From Flavobacterium sp. CFS9 (lineage in GTDB: Bacteria > Bacteroidota > Bacteroidia > Flavobacteriales > Flavobacteriaceae), in NCBI RefSeq assembly GCF_041154745.1, contig NZ_AP031573.1, positions 3,410,001 through 3,474,000 of the forward strand: a stretch of DNA of 64,000 bases. Direction: 5' to 3'. The translations under genes were made by a program, and so were the position numbers. Of this stretch, positions 50,748-61,300 are shown piece by piece; within the stretch, counting starts at the first letter, position 1; every line of letters starts with the position of its first letter. The notes below the pieces were generated by a model. It was not told where the DNA came from. It made no database searches and worked only from the letters and a program-made list of their open reading frames with translations.

Positions 50748-52061
50748 ATGAGAGAATTAAAATTAGCTATTAAACCCTACGTTCCTGAGAAAATTTGGAT
50801 GTCGCTGATTAAAGTGTATAATTTTGCAAAATTACGCGCACTACGGGATGAGTATAGAATTAGACAGGCACCTAAAAAACATCAAAAAGCACTTGAGATC
50901 GTGAGGAAGAAAGAAAAGGTTAAAGTGGCTTTTTTTCTGACTCATGAATCGGTTTGGAAATATGATCTGTTATTTGATTTAATGCTCCAGCATCCCCGAT
51001 TTGAGCCTCAAATATTTGTTTGCCCCATAGTGAACTTTGGAAAAGAAAATATGCTTTTCGAAATGGATAAAGCTTATAATGCCTTTAAGAATAGAGGGTA
51101 TGATGTTGTTAGAACTTATGATACCGCTACAGACGAATATTTAGATATAAAAAAGACATTTTCACCCGATCTTGTTTTTTTTACTAACCCTTATGAAGGT
51201 TTAGTGGATTATAGATACTACATAAAAGAGTTTTCAAAAACTTTAACCTGTTATGTGCCTTATAGTATTCCAACGGTTAGTTATAACTTTACCTATAATC
51301 TGAATTTTCATAATTTAGTTTGGAAAATTTTTTCAGAAACGGATATTCATCAAAAAATGGCGTCTGAAAAACAAAGGAATAAAGCCATAAATAGAATTGT
51401 AACCGGATATCCCGGATTCGACCCGCTTTTGATAAATAAACAGCCAAAAGAAGTTTGGAAAAATAAGAATCCTGCCTTAAAAAAAATTATATGGTCACCA
51501 CATCATTTAATGAATGAATTAAGTAAAGTGTCTAATTTTTTAGAGTATTACGATTTTTTTTTAGAATTGGCGGTTAATTATAAGGATAAATTGCAAATTA
51601 CATTCAATCCGCATCCTTTATTAAGAGTTAAATTGGAAAATGACCCAAATTGGGGCAAAGAAAAAACCGATACTTACTTCGATAAATGGATAAATCTTGA
51701 AAATGGTCAGTTTGGAGATGGTTATTATATCGATCTTTTTTTGACATCAGACGCACTAATACATGATAGTGGTTCGTTTATGGCAGAATATCTTATTACA
51801 GGAAAGCCCTCTCTTTTTATGATTCGGGATGAATCAATTATGGACTATTGGAATACTTTTGGTGATCAAGCGATGGCAGGACATTATCAGTCGAGAAACA
51901 AAAAACAAATAATTGACTTCATTGAGAATGTTGTTCTTAAGGGGAATGATTGGATGAAAGATAAACGTTGCGATTTTGTTCAAAATACTTTAATTCCGAA
52001 AAACAATTCAAGTGCATCTGAAAATATTCTGAAATACCTTGAAAATCAAATTTTTGAATAA
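50748..52061 (+). CDS. CDP-glycerol glycerophosphotransferase-like transferase
   Basis: 437 residues, no signal. GT-B-like Rossmann pattern: VKVAFFLTHESVWKYDLLFDLM, PDLVFFTNPYEG, then IIWSPHHLMNE, FNPHPLL, and DALIHDSGSFMAEYLITGKPSLFM, the donor-binding D-S-G/S-x-x-E motif of the CDP-glycerol:poly(glycerophosphate) family. It would add glycerol-phosphate or a related group to a surface polymer. AT-rich compared with the neighbours. In a row with aminotransferase and flippase. Confidence 0.8.
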   Translation: MRELKLAIKPYVPEKIWMSLIKVYNFAKLRALRDEYRIRQAPKKHQKALEIVRKKEKVKVAFFLTHESVWKYDLLFDLMLQHPRFEPQIFVCPIVNFGKENMLFEMDKAYNAFKNRGYDVVRTYDTATDEYLDIKKTFSPDLVFFTNPYEGLVDYRYYIKEFSKTLTCYVPYSIPTVSYNFTYNLNFHNLVWKIFSETDIHQKMASEKQRNKAINRIVTGYPGFDPLLINKQPKEVWKNKNPALKKIIWSPHHLMNELSKVSNFLEYYDFFLELAVNYKDKLQITFNPHPLLRVKLENDPNWGKEKTDTYFDKWINLENGQFGDGYYIDLFLTSDALIHDSGSFMAEYLITGKPSLFMIRDESIMDYWNTFGDQAMAGHYQSRNKKQIIDFIENVVLKGNDWMKDKRCDFVQNTLIPKNNSSASENILKYLENQIFE

Positions 52062-52098
52062 TTTTGAATTGAAACATAATTAAAATTTATTTTTATAA

Positions 52099-53556
52099 AT
52101 GCACAACTCCTCTTTAAAATCAACCGCAATAAAAGGAATCTTTTGGTCGGCAGTTGATAAGTTTGCCATTCAGTTTGGGCAATTTATTGTAGGTATATTG
52201 CTTGCCCGAATTTTATTGCCGGAAGATTTTGGAGTAATTGGAATGTTAGCCATTTTTATAGCCCTGTCACAGACTTTTGTAGAAAGTGGTTTGGGAACAG
52301 GTTTAATTCAGCGTCAGGATAGAACAGATCTTGATTTTTCGACTGTATTTGTTTTTAATTTAGTGATTAGTTGTTTTTTCTATGCATTGTTATTTTTTTC
52401 AGCGCCTTATATATCGACATTTTTTAATCAGCCGCAATTAATTAATTTACTACGAGTATTCGGTTTAACTCTAATTTTAAATGCTTTTGCAGTAGTTCAG
52501 CGAACAAAATTGACAATTGCAATTGATTTCAAATCCATAGCCAAAAGCAATGTAATAGGTATGATTATTGGAGGAGTTTGTGGAGTAGCAGCAGCCATAA
52601 ACGGTTATGGAGTCTGGTCATTGGTTATCCAAATGCTTTTAGGGACTTTTAGTACGTCTTTATCTTTATGGTTTTTAAGTAATTGGGTGCCTTCTGTTTC
52701 CTTTTCAAAAAAATCATTCAGGTCATTATTTGGTTATGGTTCAAGCTTGTTAATGGCAGGTCTGTATGCTCAAATTCTTAATAATACCTATAATATTTGT
52801 CTGGGAAAATTTTATTCTCCTGCATCATTAGGATATTATACAAGAGCTAAAAGTTTTGCCGATTTATCAGCAGGAACTATTGTTAGCATCGTTCAGCAAG
52901 CCACGTTTCCTGTCCTTACCACGGTTCAAAATGACAGAGAAAGATTGGTTTCTATTTATAGCAGAATGATTCGTATGTCAGCTTTTTTTATTATTCCGCT
53001 AATGACACTTATTGCTTTACTGGCAAAACCAATTGTGATAGTATTGCTTACTGAAAAATGGATTTCTCTGATCCCGCTTTTGCAGTGGATGGTTTTTGCC
53101 CGTATTTTTCTTCCGATGAGCGCAATTAATATGAACTTATTAAACGCAGTAGGTCGTTCAGATTTATTCTTAAAAGTTGATTTGTCAAAATTACCTTTAA
53201 CGATATTAGCGATGATAATTACAATTCCATTAGGTGTAAAAGCTATTATAATTGGTCACGTTATTACTTCGGGATTATCGTTCATTATAAATGCCTACTT
53301 ACCGGGCAAATTTTATGGATACGGAGCAATAAAACAACTGAAAGACATGTCCTCTTTTTTTTTAGCAGCTCTCGGAATGGCAATTTTGGTATTTACCATA
53401 ACATATTTTGTGAATAATCTAATATTACAATTGCTTCTTGGAGTTGTCTTTGGAACTGCAACTTATTTATTTACTTGTTGGTTGTTAAAGTTGGAGGAAC
53501 TAAAGGAAGTTTTACAGTTATTTTTGAGTTTGAAAAGTAAGATTCTAAAATTCTGA
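52099..53556 (+). CDS. Wzx-like polysaccharide flippase (MOP superfamily)
   Basis: 485 residues with about 12-14 membrane helices. The start SSLKSTAIKGIFWSAVDKFAIQFGQFIVGILLARILLPEDFGVIGM is the standard opening of the WzxC/lipopolysaccharide exporters. It flips lipid-linked repeat units across the inner membrane and completes the glycan cluster 48.5-53.6 kb. Confidence 0.92.
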   Translation: MHNSSLKSTAIKGIFWSAVDKFAIQFGQFIVGILLARILLPEDFGVIGMLAIFIALSQTFVESGLGTGLIQRQDRTDLDFSTVFVFNLVISCFFYALLFFSAPYISTFFNQPQLINLLRVFGLTLILNAFAVVQRTKLTIAIDFKSIAKSNVIGMIIGGVCGVAAAINGYGVWSLVIQMLLGTFSTSLSLWFLSNWVPSVSFSKKSFRSLFGYGSSLLMAGLYAQILNNTYNICLGKFYSPASLGYYTRAKSFADLSAGTIVSIVQQATFPVLTTVQNDRERLVSIYSRMIRMSAFFIIPLMTLIALLAKPIVIVLLTEKWISLIPLLQWMVFARIFLPMSAINMNLLNAVGRSDLFLKVDLSKLPLTILAMIITIPLGVKAIIIGHVITSGLSFIINAYLPGKFYGYGAIKQLKDMSSFFLAALGMAILVFTITYFVNNLILQLLLGVVFGTATYLFTCWLLKLEELKEVLQLFLSLKSKILKF

Positions 53557-53870
53557 TTAGTGATATTAGTCTATAGACCCTTAGGTATAATTCGTAAAAA
53601 TGATCCTTCTTAGATTGTAAAAGCGATAAATTTTCTAATTGAAAAATAAGAGTTTTCTTTTTATATATAGTCTATAGTATTGTAAAGGATAAATGTGTTT
53701 TTTTTTACACACAAAGAGCTATGCTTCATATATTAAATATTTTGCTCCCTGGATTTATTTCATCAGTTTATTCATTATTACTGTTAACTTTTTTTTAACA
53801 ACATTGATGTTTTTTTTGTAATGTTTTATTTATATTTGAAAGCTATAGATTAACTTTCTAAAAAAATATA
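53557..53870. other. 314-base AT-rich intergenic stretch
   Basis: Contains the palindrome GTCTATAGAC (53569-53578), the same phrase AGTCTATAG again at about 53666, a GTGT/ACAC pair around a T run (about 53694-53714), a TGTTAA/TTAACA hairpin, and the promoter box of the next gene. No ORF. Confidence 0.6.
53831..53838 (+). promoter_or_regulatory. -7 promoter box TATATTTG of the toxin locus
   Basis: TATATTTG, 33 bases before the ATG at 53871, is the only clear box before the three genes of the toxin locus. Confidence 0.5.
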
Positions 53871-54866
53871 ATGAAAAATAATAAAAGAAAAACGTATTCA
53901 GTATTTTGTTTTTTAATTGTATTAGCTGCTCATGCACAAATTAGTACAGGTGCAGGAGGGGCTGTGAGTATATTACCCAATAACCCAACTTCAAATACGA
54001 ATGTAGGGATTGGAACGACTAATCCAACATCGGCATTAGAAGTTAATGGTAATATTAAAGCTAAAGCAGGAGTATTTACTAATAGTATGCCAAATGGATC
54101 AATTTTTTCTTCTTACGATGAGAGAAGTGAAAAGAGTTTAGTGTTTTCCGGGGGAGGTTCACTAGATGGAAATCCCAATTCAAATATTAGAATGTTTCGT
54201 TTTTATGATTTTCCGCAATCAAATTTGGATGCAAAGTCTCTTTTATATTTAGTTATTAATGATAGGGCCAATAATGAGAGGTATAGATTCTCTGCTATAA
54301 CTGGTGGCTTTACACAAATGTTAGTATCTGACAAAAGCAAAGCGGAGATAATGAAAATTTATGACGATGGGAATGAAAATGTATTTGTACATTTTCCTAA
54401 AGCCAATTCTAGAGTTGTTATTGGAAATTGGGGTAATTATTTGCCGGAACATAAATTTGTAGTTTCAGGAAGTGCAAAAATAGAAGGGAATATCTTAACG
54501 GATTCTAATATTGGCATAGGAACTTCAAATTTTACAGATGGAGCAGCTACTTATAAACTCTCCGTAAAAGGAAAAATTAGAGCCGAAGAGGTTAAAGTGT
54601 ACAATACCTGGGCGGATTATGTTTTTGCACCAACTTATATACTGCCAAGTTTAAAAGAAGTTGAAAATTATATTGTAAAAAATGGTCATTTACCCAATGT
54701 ACCTTCTGCTAAAGAAATTACAGAAAAGGGGCTTGAACTTGGTGAAATGTCAAAAATTCAGCAGGAAAAAATAGAGGAACTTACTCTTTACATGATTCAG
54801 CAAAATAAGGAAATAGAAGAACTAAAATCTCAGGTAAAACTATTACTGGCAACAAAAAAACAGTAG
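53871..54866 (+). CDS. secreted fibre-like protein with C-terminal coiled coil
   Basis: 331 residues, signal peptide (AAHAQIS). Residues 45-65 contain NVGIGTTNPTSALEVNG and residues 215-235 a related NIGIGTSNF...LSVKG, phrases found in tail-fibre-like and adhesin proteins of Bacteroidota. The end, WADYVFAPTYILPSLKEVENYIVKNGHLPNVPSAKEI followed by GEMSKIQQEKIEELTLYMIQQNKEIEELKSQV, is a trimerising coiled-coil module. It is the first gene of the RHS locus. It may form a stalk or surface anchor, which is inferred. Confidence 0.75.
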   Translation: MKNNKRKTYSVFCFLIVLAAHAQISTGAGGAVSILPNNPTSNTNVGIGTTNPTSALEVNGNIKAKAGVFTNSMPNGSIFSSYDERSEKSLVFSGGGSLDGNPNSNIRMFRFYDFPQSNLDAKSLLYLVINDRANNERYRFSAITGGFTQMLVSDKSKAEIMKIYDDGNENVFVHFPKANSRVVIGNWGNYLPEHKFVVSGSAKIEGNILTDSNIGIGTSNFTDGAATYKLSVKGKIRAEEVKVYNTWADYVFAPTYILPSLKEVENYIVKNGHLPNVPSAKEITEKGLELGEMSKIQQEKIEELTLYMIQQNKEIEELKSQVKLLLATKKQ

Positions 54867-54895
54867 CCAACTCGCTTCTTAATACAATCCCGTTT

Positions 54896-55342
54896 ATGAA
54901 ATATTACATTACATTATTACTACTGGGGCTTTCTTTTCTGTCTCAGGCACAAACAAAAATACAATTTAATTATGATGCTGCAGGGAATCAAATTCTTAGA
55001 GAATTGTGTTTGTCAGGTTGTTCACAATCTGCAAAGCAGGTAAAAGAAATCGATGAGTTGGTGGAAGGCGACCTGCTTAAATTTTCACCGGAGGATGTAA
55101 TTTCATATTATCCCAATCCAGTAAAAGAAGAGCTGTATCTACAATGGCAATTAACCAACAATAATTATGTAACATCGGTTGCGATTTATTCAATATCGGG
55201 CCAGGTTTTACAAAACTATAGTACTAACGAGAGAACAAATAGTTTAAATATTCCTTTTCAGAATTACCCTGGAGGCGTTTATCTTGTTTTGCTTTCCTAT
55301 AAAGACGGAGGAGAGAAATCGATTAAAATCATCAAGCAATAA
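54896..55342 (+). CDS. mini-protein: one YD motif plus T9SS type A sorting domain
   Basis: 148 residues, signal peptide (LSQAQT). KIQFNYDAAGNQILRELC near residue 20 is one YD-repeat word as used in RHS proteins. Residues 75-148 are a C-terminal sorting domain: YYPNPVKEELYLQW, VAIYSISGQVLQ and YPGGVYLVLL...KIIKQ. It ends 7 bases before the ATG of the RHS gene. It might present or escort the RHS protein across the outer membrane through T9SS, which is inferred. Confidence 0.82.
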   Translation: MKYYITLLLLGLSFLSQAQTKIQFNYDAAGNQILRELCLSGCSQSAKQVKEIDELVEGDLLKFSPEDVISYYPNPVKEELYLQWQLTNNNYVTSVAIYSISGQVLQNYSTNERTNSLNIPFQNYPGGVYLVLLSYKDGGEKSIKIIKQ

Positions 55343-55349
55343 AAATCAT

Positions 55350-58300
55350 ATGAGGCAATTTTACCTTTTCATTTTAATTATAATTACGAATTTAACTTTT
55401 TCTCAAAATTTCACAGATACCAAAGGAGAATTACAAATTTCTGCATCAGGAACAGCCATTTACACTTTACCTATTGCTACACCACCAAGTATAAAAAGCG
55501 TTGCCCCTATAATTAATCTTACTTATAGCAGCGGTATTAGAGGAGGTATTGCAGGACAAGGGTGGAGTATAAACAGCATTTCGGCCATTAGCCGTATAGC
55601 TACACGACGTGACATTGATGGTTTTGTTGATGGAGTTGATTTCGATGATAATGACAAATTAGCATTAGACGGACAGCGTTTATTGATAAAAACAGGAACA
55701 TATTGGGCAAATGGTTCTACTTATGAGACGGAGTATAAAAACAATACAAAAATTGAACTAAAAATAGAAGGTTCAATTACTTATTTTATTGTGACAGCTC
55801 CTGACGGATCACGAAGCTGGTATGGTTCTAAAAGTTCCGGGAGTTTGCAAAATTCAGTTTCGTTAAACGCCTGGTATATTGTTCACTTTGAAGATGTAAA
55901 CGGCAATTTTATTGACTATAATTATAAAACAGTTACTTATAATAGTTCCAATCAATTGTACATTGACAATATAGCTTTTAGTGGAAATACAGCTGCAGGA
56001 ATTGCTGCACAGAATAAAATCAGTTTTAATTATAGAAATTCGAAGCGTATTGAGAGGGATTATCTAAAGGGAGTTCCAGTTTATGCAACTCAAATACTTG
56101 ATAATATACAAGTTTATGCAAACAATGGTATTTTTAGAACATACAAACTTACTCATACAGAAGATGGACAATTGGGGTATGAACGAGTATCAAGCATAAA
56201 AGAAATAAATGCACAGAATGAAGAATCGAATCCGGTAGAGTTCAAGTACGATTCCAGTCCGGTAAATCAAGAGAGAACAGAAAAAGAATACACGAATAAT
56301 CTGGAATTTGATAAAACAGATTTAGCGGGGGATTTTGATGGGGATGGCAGATTGGATTTTATTGTAGATCGAAAAATGTTTACTAAATTGTTTGAAGGGA
56401 ATAGTGGAAATACACCTATAACAATGCCTTTTTATGCATCATCTGGAAAAACATTTGCCGCTACTACCTTAACTGATAATAAAATAAATCAGTTTAACAG
56501 CATAATCGATCCTGAAGAAAATCTCGATTATGTGACTTTTAAATATTATAATCTTGTTGGTGGTTCAGTAAATTTGGTTCATTCTAAATCAGTTGCAATT
56601 TCGAATATTGTAATCAATGAAATTCAGTGCAGTACAGGAGGCGGCGGAGGAGAAACAAGTCGAATGAGCAAAAGTAGTAATACAACTACTGAATTCCCAA
56701 CGCTGGTTAATTTAAACAATCAGTACATTGAAGGAGACTTTAACGGTGATGGAATTTCAGATGTTATAGTTCTTCAATTTCACCAAGTTGACCATTATGG
56801 AATGGATAGCCCTTGTATTGGGCCTGGTGGAGAAGCTTTGAATTGTAATTGTATTTTGAAAAGCACAAGTATAGGCAGTTGTATTAGCAGAGCTTATTTT
56901 GTAAATTTAAATCCAAACGCTTCAACAGAGTTTAATACAAAAGATTTTGTCTCTTTACCGGAATTTACTTTTTGTAATGAGACTGAAAAGCGATTTATCG
57001 GAGACTTTAATGGAGATGGGAAAGCGGATATTTTAATCGTTAATAAGACAACTAAGAATTATCGTATTGTTTCTATTCGTCAATTAACGGTTGCACCTTG
57101 GGCAGCTGTTGAAGTAATTGGTACGGGAAATTTGGATCAGTTTAGTGATACAAAACAAATGCCTTTGGGAGATTTTAATGGAGACGGTAAAGTTGATGTC
57201 ATGCTTCCTACCAGTGAAGGTGGTTCTGGTGATATAAATTGGAATATTTATTATAGTAATGGAAATACTTCTGGAGGAGAGTTTTTCACAAAGGAAAATT
57301 TAAATATTGTAGAATACTGGCCGGATACAAAAACGCATTATAATACTCAAAGACATTGGAGTAATTATTATGCAATGGATATCAATAAAGATGGGAAGTC
57401 TGATCTTGTTAGAGTGTGGAGAAAGTTTTATAAGGAATCCTGGACTATAAATAATCATGATACCGAATGGCAGGTTACCGGCTTTGCTAATAATATTGGT
57501 ACGGTAAACGGTACAGTTTTTAATTTAACGTATGATTCTGGTGTAATACATTCAAATTCTCCGGATGTTCCAATTCCTATTAATTCTAATTTTAAATACA
57601 ACGGAGCCAACACAGATCTTGTTTTTGTCAGAGGGCATTACAATAAAATTGAATATTATCAATTCAATAAAAATGTTGATGCCGAAAACAGATTAATAAG
57701 CGTAACAGAATCAAATGGAAACATAAAACAGACCATCGAATACAAACCAATGGAGGCTGCAGACAGCGGCTTAGGAAATTCTTCAACTGATTTTTATTCT
57801 TCAGAGAATGGAGTGACCTATCCTAATATCGAAATTATAAGAAATCCGGGAGCTTATTTGGTTTCTAAACTTACGGCAAAGATCAATGGTGTATCGAAGT
57901 ATCAGGATTTTAGGTATAGAGGATATGTGTCTAATTTCAATTTTGGAACAGTTGGTTTTGTTAAAACCACCAGAAGCAGCTGGTACTTAAATAGCGGCGA
58001 TGCCAAAATATGGACGACACAGTTTAATGATGTTGCTCTAAAGGGAGCCAATACCATTACCTGGACTAGTACTGACGGAAGCACTGTGTTTAATAGTGCA
58101 CCAAGTAATTTACTGAGTACAAAGACAAATGAATTCGCAGTTTATACAGAAGGTGGCGGCGATGCTGTCTCGTCGCGTACCATTCCAAATACAATTACGA
58201 TACAAGATCCTGTTACCGTCGGGCAGACTTATAAAGCCAGCGGTTCTATAATTGCCTTGTCAAAAGTAAATGATGATGTAGCAGTTGTTTATCAGGCACC

Positions 58301-61300
58301 TGAAATAATCCTAAAACCTGGATTTATTGCCAGTGCCAATAATAACAACAAGTTTACAGCTTCTCCTGTGGCTGCTTCTCAGGGTGGAAGTGCTCCAAAT
58401 TCAAACGGGAGTGTTTATAATGTTTTGCTTACCAAACAAACTACTGTTGATCATTTGACAGGGGTGAAGAATGAAACTTCTTTTACTTATGACGGAACAG
58501 TTCAAAGTACGAATTACTTTGGTTTAGAAGTTAGAAATGTTTCAAAGCAGTATAGCGGGGCCACTTTGCAGGGAACTACTACGGTGGATACCGAATACGA
58601 TAATAATCCTACAGGAGTTGGCAATGCTTATTACGTAGGACGTCCTAAAAAGATCAATTCTTCGAAGACGGTTTATACAGGTGATAATCGTACCTCTGAG
58701 GAAAAGTATACTTACACCGGATCAAACTTAACAAGAACTGAAAAGAAAGGACATAATACCTATCCAATTATAGAGGATATGAGTTATGATTCATTGGGGA
58801 ATTTATTGACAAAAACAGTAAGTGCTCCGGGAGCACCGTCTCCACCGGCAGCAAGAACTATTACAGATGAATACGAAAGTACGAAACGATTTGTAGTCAA
58901 AAAAACAGACCATCAGGGCTTTGTAACGAATTTTGAATACAATGCATTAGGGCAGGTTACTAAATCAACAGATTATTTAGGAGTTGTCAACGATTACATC
59001 TACGACAACTGGGGGAAAGTAACTAACACGACTACACAAAATACAGCAGCAACACCTTTAACGAGTGCTATAGTTTATACCAAGTTGTCTGACGGCGGTT
59101 ATACCACCACTACTACAACTAATACTGATGGTAAAACCATAACACAGTATGATGTATTAGGCAGGGCTGTGGTTACAACAACTAAAGGCTTTGCAGTAGG
59201 TACTATGGTTTCGAAGCAGGTTGTTTATGATGGATTAGGCAGAAAAACCAAAGAAAGTGAACCTTATTTTTCATCCCCAGGTCAATGGACAGTTTATGAG
59301 TATGACTATTTAATGCGTCCAGAAAAAATAACATCACCTACCGGAAAAGTTCAAAGTTTATCCTATTCAGGATTAACAACAACTAGTAACGATGATGGTA
59401 AGGTAACAACCATTACAGTTGATGCTTTAGGGAATAAAACACAGACTACAGATCCGGGTGGAGCTGTCAATTTTATATATTACGCCAACGGGCAATTAAA
59501 GGAGTCAGACTATCAGGGCAACAAAGTATCAATATCGATAGACGGCTGGGGTAATAAAGTTGGCATGACTGATCCAAGTGCCGGAACGTATACCTACTCT
59601 TATGATGCTTTCGGACAAATTAAAACGGAGACCACACCTAATGGAACAACTGCTTACGTGTATGATACCGCAGGAAAAACAATTGAAAAAACAATAGTTG
59701 GGAATAATACCAACAGTAAGACGACTTATGCTTATAATCCGGCTACCAATTTAATAACGACAAGCACTTTTGTTAATAATCTGGAGGGCAATTCGATTAC
59801 CAATTCATTTGAATATGATAGTTATAAAAGAGTCAGTAAAACAATAGAAAATACCCCTTATGCTACTTTCACCAAAGAAATTACTTATGATACATTTGGA
59901 CGTGCAGATAAAGAAACAGCAACAGCAGCTATAGGAGGTAAATCAAGTTCAAAGAAGTTAAAACATACCTATCAGAATAGCTTTCCATGGCAAATTGTAG
60001 ACGACGCTACGCAACAGGTATTGTGGCAGACCAATTCGCTAAACGAAAGAGGGCAGTTAACAAATGCAAGTTTAGGAAACGGAATTGCCGTAAATAACAA
60101 TTACGATCAATATGGTTATGCCTCACAGTTTAAGTGGGATAGAACGGTTACCAATCCGGGGAACGTAATGACTCTGACAACCGCTTTTGAACCTAAAAGA
60201 GGGAATCTGACCAATAGAACGAATAACCTGTTTAATTGGAATGAAAACTTTACATATGATGAATTAGACCGATTACTGACCTATAATAATGCACAGGGTC
60301 AGCAAGAAACACAGACTTACGATGCAAAAGGTAAAATTACCCAAAACAATTTGGGGACTTATAATTATACTGTAACCGGAAAAACATATCAAAACAACTC
60401 GATTACATTATCTACTCAGGCATTAGATTATTATAAAAACAGAGGTACAGGAGCCAATTCAGCTCCAAAGCTTGATTTAGATATTGCTTATAATACATTT
60501 AAGAGCCCTGCAACAATTAAGGAACGTGGACGTGATGGAAATTATATCGAGTATCTTAGTTTCACGTATAATGATGGTAACGATCGCAGTACGATGTTTT
60601 ATGGAGGAGGGCAAGAAGATAAATTGTTTCGCCCGCTTAGAAAACATTACTCGGGTGACGGGACTATGGAAATCAAAGAAAACAGAACTACCGGTGTTAT
60701 AGAATTTGTAACCTACATAGGGGGTGATGGTTATAGTGCTCCCCTTGTAGTAAAAAGTGATGGCACAGCACAAAATTATTTATATTTACATAGAGATTAT
60801 CAGGGCACTATCTTGGCAGTAACCGATAACAGTGGAACAATAATCGAAAAGCGACTCTTTGATGCCTGGGGAGCCATTTTGAAAGTGCAAAACGGAGTTG
60901 GTACAGATTTAGGATTGTTGACTGTTTTAGATCGTGGATATACTGGGCATGAGCATTTGCAGAGCATAGGGATTATCAATATGAACGGTCGTTTGTACGA
61001 TCCAAAATTGCATCGTTTCCTACAGCCGGATAATTTTATACAGGATCCATCCAATACCCAAAACTACAATCGTTATGGTTATGTACTCAATAACCCATTG
61101 AAGTATACAGATCCGAGTGGAGAATATGCTGAAATAGGATTTTTAGCGGCAGTAGGTATTGGGGCAGCTATAGCAGCCGTAACTTACACTTTAACAGCCT
61201 TGCTAGCCGATGTGCCATTTAGCGTAGGAGGTTTGGTTAAGTCTACTTTTATTGGTGCGGCAAGTGCAGCAGTGACCTTTGGAATTGGTAGTGCTTCAAC

